64,000 nucleotides of DNA from Gordionus sp. m RMFG-2023. Taxonomy: Eukaryota; Nematomorpha; Gordioida; Chordodea; Parachordodidae. How positions within the stretch are numbered: position 1 is the stretch's first letter; the number at the start of each line of letters is the position of its first letter. A program made the position numbers and the translations under genes. The notes beneath the pieces were generated by a model, which was not told the origin of the DNA, did no database searches, and worked only from the letters and a program-made list of their open reading frames with translations. The stretch spans positions 19,716,052 through 19,780,051 of the forward strand of contig NC_088776.1 of the NCBI RefSeq assembly GCF_954871325.1. Direction: 5' to 3'. Below are positions 1 to 20,574 of the stretch, piece after piece.

Positions 1-269
1 AAAAAAAATTGAGAAAAGATCAAAAAATAAAGATTGAAAAGGTTAGAAATGTATGTAAAAAATTACAGTATAAGGAGAAAAAATCATGAAAAGTCAAAAT
101 AAAAGTAAAGAATTGTTTAAAATATGGAGCAGAGAGGTGAAGAAAAAATAACGGAAAATATAAATTATATTTAAAAAGACAAAAGAATTATCAAAAATGA
201 GAAGAACAAAATATTGAGAAAAGATATAGTAAGAAAAATAAAAATTTATAATTTTTAAAAAAATAACGA

Positions 270-465
270 TTTTCCTTTTTTGAAAAAGTCCTTTTTTGAT
301 CACTTTTCCTTTCCTTTTGGGAATTCTTTTTTGATTGACACTTTTTATTGATTGGACCTTTTTTTTATGATTAACCCTTTTCCTTTTTTGATCGGACCGT
401 TTCCTTTTATGATTGAAACTTTTCCTTGTTTGATAAAGACTTTTCCTTTTTTGAAAGGGAACCCC
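270..465. repeat. T-rich minisatellite, about eight units
   Basis: A pyrimidine-rich stretch built from degenerate units of roughly 22-28 bases of the form CTTTTCCTTTTTTGATNGGA. The CCTTTT and TTTGAT blocks recur about eight times with variable spacing. It is a simple tandem repeat and carries no coding signal on either strand. Confidence 0.6.
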
Positions 466-599
466 TGTAAATAAACCGTATTTTTAAATTTTGGAGATCA
501 TTGTATAAACTTAATTAATACTATAAAATGGAACTTAAAAATAACTTTAAATTTTTTTTTAACATAAGTAGAAATATTTTTGACAAAAATTAACTATCA

Positions 600-790
600 C
601 CTCATTATAACTAGTTAGTTATGTTACCTAAATTATCTGTAATTATTTACCTATAACTAATAAATATAACTAGTTACTTGTAACTTTAACTAGTTACAAT
701 TACCTTTGTAACTAGTTTCCGTTATTTTTAACTAGTATAGTTACCTTTGTTAGATTACTTTTATAACTAGTTACTTATAAGTAGTTGTGC
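600..790. repeat. TAACTAGTTA-rich repeat
   Basis: The palindrome AACTAGTT recurs at least six times, interleaved with GTTAC/GTAAC steps. A similar short block lies at about 14535-14610. Related GTAACGCGTTAC-type blocks occur at 29.0-31.1 kb and 44.05 kb. GTAAC/GTTAC-rich DNA of this kind is typical of the ends and interiors of some animal hAT-type non-autonomous elements; that assignment is inference. Confidence 0.45.
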
Positions 791-1717
791 ACTAAGAGTT
801 CTATTTATTTTTTTACAAAGATCGGCTGATCAGGTTTATTAAATTTGACGCTATCATGAATCGGCGGTGCCGAATATTTTTTTTAAAAAAATTTCATTTT
901 ATTGGAAACACTATTTTGAAATAAAACTTATAAAGATTTCGAATTTTTATTTATTATAAAATCATTTAAATTTATCAATTTAACGGTTTTATTAGGTTAA
1001 AATTATCTTGTATAAAATATTTTTATTAAGATTTGAGGGTCAGAATATAGATCCATCTATGGATACACGATTCTTGTATTCGCTTGCAGCTAGATTTTCT
1101 AGCTAAAATCGGAAGTTTGTGAAGATTAAAAGTTCTTATTTTAAAATTTAGACTATCACTTATCTCTTAAATATGAAGCTAAAATAAAGAATAAAATTTT
1201 TGCTATAGACTAGTCAAATTGTATTGCTACATTCCAAATTCTGATGATGAGCTAAGATGCATTTATTTAGTATATCAGATATTTCTAAAGTATTAGGAGA
1301 AAATAATGAATAACTATTTTTCCAGACTCATCAAATGTCTTGTTGCTCCAAATTAGTGTTGTTAAATTACCTATCTTTGACCATTTCTATTGTGGCTTAG
1401 TCAAGCTTTTAGCCTAAAAAATTGAATTAAGCTTCTAAGTTGAGTCTCAACTTGAAGATTGATTCGAATATATTTGGATAAATACATAGCTACGCTGTTT
1501 TATAGTTGTATAAAGTTAGGCAATTTAACAACACTACTCCAAATTCTGGTAATAAATCATGAAGTCGCCTTGGTAGTTTTGCAATCTGCAGATTGTCCAT
1601 GTGGTAACAGAGACCAAGCATTTTTGCATATAAATTGTATTGAGGCAACATTTTTTTTCTTTTAAATATTTATTTACTATATTTTGTTTACAAGTAAGGT
1701 CAAATGGTGTATTGCTT

Positions 1718-1750
1718 AAAAAAAAAAATTTTTTTTTTGGGGGGGGGGGG
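1718..1750. repeat. A11-T10-G12 homopolymer block
   Basis: Three adjacent homopolymers: 11 A, 10 T, then 12 G, followed by AGGTTGGGGT. The A/T part can fold back on itself and the G part could form a G-quadruplex with the following GG and GGGG runs. The exact run lengths may be affected by sequencing error. Confidence 0.7.
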
Positions 1751-4384
1751 AGGTTGGGGTAGCCACTATTTTATATATATAATTCACAAATCTAATACTA
1801 CAGATTGGATCTGGAATCCATTCTGATATCGAAGATTCATATTTATGAATATTAAATTTGACAAATTATTTACACTTAAAATCGCTCGATTATCTATATT
1901 TATTTAATTTGAACTTTGGCAGATTCTTTTTATTTCCATCTAGCCAAATCGCGTAGTGGCCAATTGGAAATTTATAAAATAAAAAAATTATTATATTAAA
2001 ATTTATTCAAGTAATTTGACTCTTGTTTTCAAAGGTATCAGACGGGACCATATAATGCTTTCTAGAGAAATTATAAACTTGTTTTTAATCTTAATATTTT
2101 CGGATTTTTTAATAGTATATATTTTTAATGAAAGTTAAATTTCTGAATCGAGCGACATTTGTAAATATCACAAACATGATATTTAAATATTATGCCAACA
2201 TGTTTCTAATGATTTAATTTTTTTAAATATCAGTTAATCAATTAAAAAAAATGGTTCATTGGCATTAATTTATTATTTATTTTCAAAGTAGATAGATTAA
2301 TCTTAACAGTTATCAACCTACCTTAAAATTTCAAATTTTTTAAAATTTAAAAGATTTTGATAAATGGACATTACTTGCAGGTAATGTTGTCAAATCGACT
2401 CAATCCTATAAGAGTGAGTTAATCTAAGTTTAAACCTCGATTGAGGCGAAGATAGTTATCATATCACTCAAAAATTTGGTTTAGTCTTTCTAGAGTCGAC
2501 TTAAAAGCTACTAAAAATGGAGCCATTTATCACCACTACTTGGAATTTGACTCTATGCTTTAAATAAAGCACTATAGGTATTATGAATTTTTTCAAAGAA
2601 AATTTGATGTTTAAAATATTAAGGGATCAATAATATCTATTTCTTGGAATATTTCATTCGGTAGAAAATTCTGCCACCCTCGTGGAGTTGACGCCACTGT
2701 TAAAATTTAAAAACCTTTCAGTTTATTATTTCATTTTCTTCTCCGAAAAGAAGCATTGTTTCTATTGGCTTTTGTTTTAATGCTATCTGATTAGACCTGT
2801 ACATCGTATTCTCAGTCAGCGCGACGGTATTTTTAATATTGTTTATTGGACTTCAACGGCTCGCTGAACCGCCTAAGAAATTTACGGTGTCAGTAGTGCT
2901 ACGTATCTTAGAAATGTATTAATTTTTAATTCAATCTATTACCTTTTTTTATCTTAGTTCCAACATTTTTAATATGATTTTTTAAATCATTTCCTCTCCC
3001 ACCCTATATAAATTTATGTATTTTTCATTCTCTGAAATAGTCTAGGAAATTGCCTTTTTACCCAGGTCATATTCTATCGATTTTTATTAAAACAAATTTA
3101 TTAACATATAAATTTGGAATGCAACAGAATATAAAATAAGAAATATAAATAAATTAAAAATCAAATTTATTTAAAATAATTACCGTCAATAAATATAATT
3201 TTGTTGAGAGGCTCTTTTGACATTGAGTAAGAATTCAGCGATGAAAAAAATTCATTCAATGTACTGGTAGCAGATATGCAAAATGCTTTTCTAACTAAAT
3301 TAGCAAGTCCAGAAAGGTTCTAATCACTTTTTCCCAAATCGTTAGTACATCCTGTTCTGGTATAGTATGTTGGTCGAGCAATATGACATTCCTGCTCTAG
3401 ATTGCTAGTGTTATAATAATTGATTAAAAAGGAATGTTTACGAGCTATTTTAGCTATACGTGAATTGATTTGGATGTTTGCAGCTTACTTTTATCTTATT
3501 TGACTCTCTGCGTTTCTGTCAAGAAAAAGTTTTAAATGTCAAATTAAAATTGGCAAAGATGTAATAAAATTCAAATTTAATTTAAGATTTTGGAATCGGA
3601 CTAAGAGGTGTCGCTAATATCGAATGTTCAAAATATTTTAAATAAATTTTTATTAATAAAAATATCAAATAAAGATTATTATATAGAATAAATTACTTGC
3701 AGTTCGGTAATTAGAAAGCTATGGTCAAGTTTTTTTAACATACTTTTTTAGACAAATGATTGAGATATCAGATTCATTGATTTGTATATTATTTAACTGT
3801 GAAATAATAACCCTTATTTAACTTTTGATCCCCTTTGGGAGGAATGAAATTTTAAACTTTCTGAATCGATCAATGCGAATAGTTCGTAAACTAGGTCTCA
3901 TTCGTTATTAAAAGATTGTTAGATAGAGTTGTTTCATAATTGTATATAGTTTTAATATTCAAATTTAAAAAATAATAATTTAATGTATAAATATAATCAA
4001 ATCGCATTTAAAAAATTTTAAACGGCGCGCCGTCACTAATCAAATTTAACACTATAGAAAAATTATTTAAAAAATTTTGTCCAGGGGACTCAGCCCCTCT
4101 TCAAAATTTTGAAAAGGAGCTAAAAACTTAAAAATAATTAGCAGGCTCCCCCTCGCAATACACGTCCCTGGTTTTAATAAATCAATATCTCTGTCAAAAT
4201 AAAGGGGGTGATAAATGGAATAATCATGATTGGAAAAAACATTAATCACTTAACTTTGACTAGATTTAAAAAATATGAATTGTAGCATTCAAATAGGAAT
4301 AGAATAGCAGTAGGGTAATTTTTATTTTAATTAAATGTAGTATATTATAAATATAAATCATACGCAAAGGCACATTTTAAAAAT

Positions 4385-4390
4385 TTTATT
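4385..4390 (-). terminator. Candidate polyadenylation signal of the Mi-2 gene
   Basis: AATAAA on the minus strand, about 93 nt past the Mi-2 stop codon at 4483-4485. Position and sequence fit a polyadenylation signal, but the flank is so AT-rich that chance matches are common (another lies near 4321). Confidence 0.35.
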
Positions 4391-4482
4391 TCAAAATTTA
4401 TAAAAAATAACTTAAATTAGTATATTACAATAGGAAAATATTTTTTTATAAACAATAATGAACATATATAATTTTAATGTAT

Positions 4483-12990
<8,508 letters not shown>

Positions 12991-13030
12991 AGATTTTGGA
13001 GATGGTGTGTCGTATTTTTTGTTGGAATCA

Positions 13031-16000
13031 CTAATTTAAAAAAAATGTATTATTTAGTGCTTTTCGAGAGTAAAATTTAAAAGTTTAAATGCTGAAAATA
13101 TACTCTAAAACAAAGTGTTATTCGATTAAAAAATTCATAAAGAACATAAATGAAAAAAAAATATTTATCGAATTGATTCATTCTTAATTTGATAGAATTA
13201 ATCTAGAATTAATCTAGAACATTTAAAATTATTTTTAAGTATTCCATGTTCCTTGAGGAATCTTTTATTTATTTTTACATCTAATAATCATTTTTTAGAT
13301 CACCATTGAGCCATGATGGTACAGGTATAAAATATTTTAAAAATCTCCAAGGCTAAGGCCCTATCAGAGTGTTTTAGCATTTGAGAATTCAATAAATTGG
13401 GCGTTTGATAGTCATCATAAAATATTAAAGCTATGTAAGGCAGTTTTAAATATAATATAAATTACGCCTATTTAAAAACGAACAGAAATCAAATAGTGTA
13501 GTGTTCGGTGCAAGAATAATAAAATTTACCAATTGTATTCGATGTGAATAATTCGTTTTTTTATAAAATAATTCTAAAAAAAAATATATTGACAAAATTT
13601 TTTAATTATTGCCCATCTTAATAAAATTCAAATGCATATTATTTTAATTTATAAATTACAAACCTTTCTTATTATTTTTCTTCATAGAACATATGATTTT
13701 TTGACAGCAAATTAGTTCCAACTATGAAAAACTTTTCACACGCAGTTATGCCTTGTTAATCATATCATCTATCAGATTGATATGATAGGTTAATAGAAAT
13801 TATAAAAGAGTAAATTTTATTAAAAATCATATTAATAATTCTTCTGAATAATCGAATATTCGATCAAATTAATAGAGAAAATCGATTCGAATAAAACGAA
13901 TTAATATTCGAATCGAATAATTCTGCATGAACAAAACGATTAATTAGTTTATTCGTATTGATTATGCCTATTTTTTAATATGGAAACTATTTGAAATAAA
14001 AAATTTGTAAATGATATTTTGCAATGCTCGATTTTTGACTATTTAATAAGTGTTGTTAAATACACTCTTGTAAAAAAATAACTGTAATAAGTCTCTTTTG
14101 ATTAAATATTTATGTTATAATGTAGATCTCATTCATTATCTTTATATGATCTCATCCAAATATAATATAATGTCGCACTTGCATTAAGCTTTCCTGTAGC
14201 ATGTTAGTTTATTCTAGCCGGAAGCTAATTTTTTGGAGAAAAACTAGCAGGCCTTTTAGACAGTAATTTTGAAAATAGATTATTATTAAAATCAAATAAC
14301 AAAATTTTAATATCAATTTCTTTGAAAAATGAATATTAAATTGTATTATATATAATTTGTGCAAGTAAATTTTATATTTTTTCCAGTGCAAATAAATATT
14401 ATATTATGGCATATTTTTTAGGTTTATTTCTTTATTCAAATTTTATTTTAATTCCATTGATTAAAATTTGTAAATCGCAAAATTATTTGTAATAATAAAA
14501 ACATTATATTAAAAATGATGAGTTCTATAAATATTTATAAAGTAACTTGAAATGTAACTAAGTTTCTTTTGAAATATAACTTGTAACTAGTTACTTTTCA
14601 AACTCAACTTTTAACATAGCATTTAGCATTATGCACTTGAACGTTAGAATGCTGTTGACTTTAGCCTAATATAATTTAGAATGTTAATTATATAAAAATA
14701 ATTAATAAAGTATCAACCTTATTACATTTTAGTCTCTTGTCATTTTTCGTGCTTTAATTATAGAAGCAGCCTAAAAAAAATTAACTTATTTTTTAAATAT
14801 GAATATACTGAACAGATAGAATAATAAAATTTCGTTCGCTATGAGGGATAATATTTTGTCAATGTTCAAAATTAACTTATGGCCTAGATTCCACACTCGC
14901 AAAAAAAAATGTATTTTAAAATTAACTTAGCAATAAAACAGAGCAACTGTAAATGATAAAAATCCACGATTATTACACTAAAATTTATATCTTATATTTC
15001 AGTATGGCCGCGCTTTGAAATTTGATTCACAGCAAATTTCCAATATAGCCCTATTCCAAATAACGGTATAATAAATATATCAGAGACCTGCAGAGGTACC
15101 ATTTGTACGGCCCGGCCGAATTTTTTTTCAGAAATTATTTTCGGCCCGGGTTTTTTTAAAATATATTATTTATTTTTGATTTAAATGGTGATTTCAAATA
15201 TTTGGTCCGGCCTAGGTCTGAAATATATTTACATCTTGCCCTATAATAAACTAATTGTTACGAAATTTCCTTGAAAATAGTGAGATGGGTGATTAACATT
15301 TTGTGAGATTATGCTCAAGCTTCTTAATCTTACAATATGATCAAAGCCGGGCGGGTGTGAATCTTAATTTAATGAGGGGGGCAGGATAGATATATTAGAC
15401 CTAAACTTAAAAATTGCAGGTTCAAATTTGATTTTTTCTTAATGAAATATTCTCAAAATTCGACAAATTAATATTTACCCTCTACCAATTCAAAATTAAA
15501 AGTCGTGTATTTGTTCTTTTAAACAAGTAATAAAAACATAATTTAAGGTGTTAATAAGGTGTACTTTTTTAAGTTTTTATAAAATAGTTTTGGAATCTCT
15601 GGAGCTGAACTCCAGAGAAAAAAAATCTTTGCTAAACTAAAGGTTTTAATAAAAAAATAAGCAAAAATTTATCGATAAATAATTACAAATTGTATTTATT
15701 ATTTATTTATTTTTTTGAATAATTATAATTTATTTTTTATAACGAAAAATATCATTTTAAAAAAATTTAATAAAAGAAATAAAAATGAAAAAAGAAAGGA
15801 AAAAATAAAAAAGTAATTCATAATTAGAAAAATAACAAATAATAATAAATATTAAAATAAACAAATAATAATAAATAATGATGAACAAGTTCACGTGATT
15901 TATTGATTTATCCTCCGTTTTTCGTTTCGCATTTTATCAGAAAAATAAATATGATTGCGAAATTTTGATTGGTTGAAATTAAATTACAAAAAAATAAATA

Positions 16001-18000
16001 ATGAAAAAAATCTGGTAATTATTATTTATAACAAAAAAACAAAATGGCGAAATATAAGATAAAATTCCTTCCTAATTATCAATTTTAATAGAATCAGGTA
16101 AGAGAAAAAAAGGGTAAAATATTAAAAGCTATTTCGTGTCATATAAATCAGAAATTTGATATATTTGAAAAGGTAAGATTATAAGCGGCATCGCAAGCAG
16201 TAACCCGAGTTCTCAACATGCTTAAAATATTTATGTAAAAAATATACCTGTTAACGCCATATAACGACTAGCATATCTAAAATATGAGAAAAAATTTTCA
16301 AAGACAAAATAGGATAATTATCAGATTCTTACGTCAATTATTATAATGTGATGCATGAAAAATGAGAGTTAATCACTGTAACGATGAATTTATAGTAAAC
16401 GGTTCAAACGTTGGGTTAACGCTCCGTATTTATAAATTATACCTATTTATTGACTAGATTATTAACGCACCGCTTGACCATAATGTATGCTATAAGTTAG
16501 GAACCGTTATATTGGTTCAAGGTGAATTGGATTCCTAAAATTTACAATAAAAATCCAATTAATCTAGTAAATATTAAAACATTTAAAGCCAATTTGGGGT
16601 ATTAAATAGTAATGCTGCTAAAATTAATTAGGATCATTAGAATAAAAATAATAATTAATGTGATCGATTATCCTTAACAGTGATTGGTTGAAAAAAATTT
16701 TGTTAAATTATTAAAATGGCTGATAAAAATCGATTAATTTATTAATAATTTTTATTTGAAGTGAGTTTGTATTATGTTAAGGAATGACAAAAGAGTACAA
16801 CTGTGAACTATTCCTTTCTACTACTAATAAAACAAGATTAGCCTTATAACTAAATTCTTAAAAGCATAAATAAGAGTTCAGATAAGTTTTTAAAATTTGA
16901 TAAAAATATAAAATCTTAAACAAATGCATGTTAAGCTGGAATAATAGCAAAGACCATTGCTTACTTTCCAGAGATCACAAAATAATGGTTAATTCAATAA
17001 TCATTATAGAATGTATAAATATAAATTCATATATTTGCTAATATAATTAGATATCTGATATTGTATTCATTGTAACATAGGCCCAAATTTAAAAAAATAT
17101 AGTTTTTCACTTTTTAAACTAATATAATTTAATAATTATTATGTTATTAAACATATGTAAAAGATATTGTATTTATAGCATTTGCAAATATTAAATTATC
17201 ATATAAAAAATATATAAAAAATGTAAAAAATTTAAATTTTTACTCGTAAAAATCTTGGTTCATTTAAATCAACTGTTATAAAATAATTTAAAATCCAGTA
17301 GGGAAATATATTTATAATATTATAATTTTCATATATGTATATTTTTTTATATTTTAATATCTTCATTGATTTCAAGAAAAGACACCTCTATTCATATTTA
17401 TAAATATTTACGCATAATTAAATATTGCTGAAATTAATAAGAGGATTATCAAGATCTTTTTAAATATTTAATATGCATTTTAAGCATTTGTTGAATTAAA
17501 TGATAATAAAATATAATTGGTATTATTTTAACTTTGCAAGTATATATAATGTTTAATTTTACATCTATAAATAAATTTCATACTCTTTATTAATATATTT
17601 AACTTGAATTATCTCTTAAATACACTATTCAATATATATGTATTGTATACAATACAGTGCTTTAACATCACCCCCCCCCCTCGCCTCCCATCAAATATTT
17701 TACAATCCTAATTGCAATATAATAGAAAGTTTTGATTTTAATGCTGAAAGGAAAATTTAATTATGTATGGTGTTTTTAAAATTAATTTTTACCCTAAAGT
17801 AACCTTTTACTTTGTAGATAGACTTTATTATTTATTTATAATCATTAAATTACAGAGGATTAAAAAATATATATTAAAATGGATATATTAAAAATTAAAT
17901 ATAAAAAAAATTAATAAATATATAATATATATATAATCTATGAAGACATTAAAAAGGACTATAAAAAAAATATATATATTTTAAAAAAAGGGGGGTATAT
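13031..18000. other. AT-rich region without a recognised gene
   Basis: No convincing exon was found on either strand. A missing 5' exon of Mi-2 encoding a CHDNT domain would be expected here on the minus strand, but I did not see one. The region holds a MITE at 15081-15220, a GTAACTAGTTAC block at about 14535-14610, simple AT-rich DNA, and a C-run at about 17671-17681. Confidence 0.5.
15081..15220. mobile_element. Short hAT-type MITE of the GGCCCG family with perfect 8-bp TSD
   Basis: The 140-bp element starts CAGAGACCTGCAGAGG and ends CCGGCCTAGGTCTG. It is flanked on both sides by the same 8 bases AAATATAT (15073-15080 and 15221-15228). An 8-bp target duplication and CAG/CTG ends are hallmarks of hAT elements. 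The inside is CGGCCCGGCC and CGGCCCGGG motifs separated by A/T runs. A longer relative with a nearly identical start lies at about 53207. It has no coding capacity. Confidence 0.72.
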
Positions 18001-18019
18001 ATCATCCAAGAGAAGAGTG

Positions 18020-18660
18020 AATACTTAAAAAATTAGACCGGCAAATTTCCAGGGAAATCTGCTGGCGAAGGTAAAATCGTTCATTGGGGTCCCCTGAGAT
18101 CTGTCTCATTTTTTTTCTATGATTTTAATGAAATTGAGGGCCTCGTTTCCAAATATGCCTAGGGTATTAGTAACGATAGGAATGAACATTTGGCGACAGC
18201 GTATTTGTTTTTTTTAAGGATTTCTGCCTTTTCGATAGCAGAAAATGAGATGTTAGACTTGGCTGCAAAATCAACGCAAGTGTAATCCCATGTTAGCGGA
18301 AGACCATTAGACCAGGGTATGAGAGAAATATCATCCGGGCGTATGACGTATTCGCTTGAAAGACCCACTGGTTCGAGGGTAGATGGGATATTAACTTTTT
18401 TGAGGACGGCTAGTAAAATGTTATTGATAGATTTATGACTAGGTTGTCGTCCACGGGAGAACTTGCAGTGCAAGGGATGGTAGTCGATGCAGATGGAGGG
18501 AACTACGACATTACAGCCGACGACATTACAGCCTAGGCGGAGGGCTATAGATATACGTAGCTGTTCGCCAGGCATGAGGAGGCCAAGATTGGCGCTGGGG
18601 ATGGCTTCCAACCATTCGTAGCTAGAGTTTGCATTTAGTACCAAATTATTGGGATTTTCC
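18020..18660 (-). mobile_element. Decayed retroelement fragment with restriction-endonuclease-like domain
   Basis: The minus strand encodes residues resembling a C-terminal module that I recall from many invertebrate reverse-transcriptase elements: EWLEAIPSANLGLL, then a remnant Cys/His segment ending HPLHCKFSRGR, LEPVGL, RPDDISLIPWSNG and WDYTCVDFAAK, followed further on by DPNERFYLRQQISLEI. The RPD...WD.T arrangement looks like a PD-(D/E)XK nuclease core. No reverse transcriptase is attached. Overall it is a broken fossil fragment. The exact family (REL-endonuclease LINE or another retroelement) is not certain. Confidence 0.6.
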
Positions 18661-18976
18661 TCAAAGGACCTGTTCGAAAATTATAATATTATCTATTAAC
18701 TTAATAGTTTATTTTATTATTTTATTAATGCTTTGATCGATTAACTTAAAAATGATAACTTTGATAAATTATTTTCTTATTATTTTATATTAACATAAAT
18801 AAATATCATATATAAGTAACAAGAAAAACGCATAGCAAAAATGTGATGCTCAATATTAAATATAACTTTGATTTTTTCTTTGTCTAGATTTATTTTAATT
18901 GTTTGATATTATATACTTAAATTTAATTGTCTATCAAATAAAACATTTATATATTCCAGTCTATTATAGGAAATTT

Positions 18977-19412
18977 TAGTGTTGTTAAACGGCTGAGCAA
19001 AGCAGGCTTAAATATAAACTCAGCCAGTTTTTGAGTCGAAAATTGACTAAAGTTCAAGCCTCCTCATTGAGCCATTTTAGTTGGCTGGTTCGAGTCGGCT
19101 CAAGCCGGCTAAGGAGTTGCCTCAAGCCGTCTTTTAAGCCAAAATTTATTTATTTGAGATTAGTGTTGTTAAACGGCTAAGCCATACCGGCTTAGCCCTA
19201 AACTCATTCAGTTTTTGAGTCGAAAATTGACTCAAGCCGGCTCTATGAGCCAAATTTGTCGGCTGGCTCGAGTCGGCTCATGATTTGGCTCAAGCAATCG
19301 TTGGGCTCAAGCTGACTTTTGAGTCGAAATTTATTTTTAAACGTCTGAGCCAAGCCGGCTTAGCCCTAAATTCAGTTGTTTTTGAGTCAAAAATTGACTG
19401 AAGCTCAAGCCA
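18977..19412. repeat. GC-richer ~180-bp tandem repeat, two full units and a part
   Basis: Units start TAGTGTTGTTAAACGGCT at 18977 and 19161, and a third partial unit starts near 19335. Each contains GAGTCGAAAATTGACT and several GGCTCAAGCCGGCT / GGCTCGAGTCGGCT motifs. The start TAGTGTTGTTAAACGG also ends the MITE at about 41107-41306 (in inverse orientation), so this is probably a tandemly amplified end of a hAT-type element. There is no coding content. Confidence 0.65.
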
Positions 19413-20574
19413 AAAGGAAGATCTCATAATTAAATGAGATTACGACATATATTGCAACGGTATGGCAGACTCTTATCTTTTTTTCTACCCGCATTATGAA
19501 AATGCAAAAAGTATATTGTATTTCTGACGATAATAATTGTTATTAAGGCAAAACTCATTCACAAGTTGCTTAATCATTTTGAGTATAACACCTATTTTAA
19601 AAATATTCATTTTAAAAAAAAGACTATGGATATTAAATAATCGAAATCAGCTATAAAAAAATAATATAAAAAAAGGATTGATTCATTTTTTATATTTTTT
19701 ATTTATTTTTTATTATTATATTGAATTTGTTTAATGTAATTTTATAAATTATTATTTTATATTATTTATGCTTATATACCCATGCTATAAATGGAAAAAA
19801 AAACAAATTTAGAATTTATAAATTAATTATACCCTTCATATATATTTTTTAATAATTTTTTTTTGTTTTTAAATTTTATTTGTGCATATCATTTTATTTT
19901 ATAGATATTTAAATATAAATCATTTTTTTCTTTTAAGCTAAAAATATTTAGATAAAATAAATAATCTTTCATTAACTCAACATTTTATTACTTTATTTTT
20001 TCATAGAATTTGATGTAAATATTAATTATTTATTTTTATTAAAGGTGGTTTATATTAATATTAAGTATTATTTATGAATTTTTAAATGTGTTTTTTTTAA
20101 TATTAATATCAGATAGCTGCAAAAAATAAAAACTTCGTCCAGGATTGTATTTTCAAAAAAAAATAAGGCCTGGCAAGGATTTTTATTAAAATATTTAGAC
20201 ATAGTCCGTGATTTATATACTCAGGGAATGTTATTTTTGGTCTAACCACCATCTTTCAATCGCTTAAGTTGTTATTGATATATCTATCTTCAATATCAAC
20301 AAAGATTTTACCTTATAATGTATATATATATACATTTTGTTGAATATATTTTGATTTGATAAGAATTTTATATTTTCTTTGTAAATAAATCATTTTTGAG
20401 GAATTTATTATAAATAAACAATCTTTTAGCTAAATCTTTTATAATTTTTTTTAATCATCTTTGTAAAATTATCTATTTTTTAGTATATTAAAAGATGTGG
20501 TTTTTTCTAAATAAATTTTTTAAAAATATTTATATCTATTTTATGTTATTTTATATAATCTTTTTAACAAAAAT

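Larger units (their letters stand above)
1..4480. other. AT-rich intergenic region, no gene recognised
   Basis: No reading frame here has convincing protein character. It contains a T-rich minisatellite (about 270-465), a cluster of TAACTAGTTA palindromes (about 600-790), a run of A, T and G homopolymers (1718-1750), and near 4075-4180 a short CCCCT/AGGGG-flanked segment that resembles the ends of hAT-type non-autonomous elements. Around 2380-2520 there is a segment with TCGACTCAA and GAGTGAGTTAA motifs, loosely like the 19.0 kb tandem repeat. The last ~100 bases are the 3' flank of the Mi-2 gene. Confidence 0.6.

Noticed and set aside
94-303. Phe/Tyr/Ile-rich open frame on the minus strand
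   Set aside because: It is the reverse of an A-rich stretch, low complexity, without start context or homology.
1242-1300. CTGATGATGAG motif resembling a hammerhead ribozyme core
   Set aside because: No GAAA partner box with the required pairing stems was found around it.
4022-4033. Perfect 12-bp palindrome ACGGCGCGCCGT
   Set aside because: Single occurrence outside coding DNA (a similar GGCGCGCC lies in Mi-2 exon 3); no array or flanking structure to suggest function.
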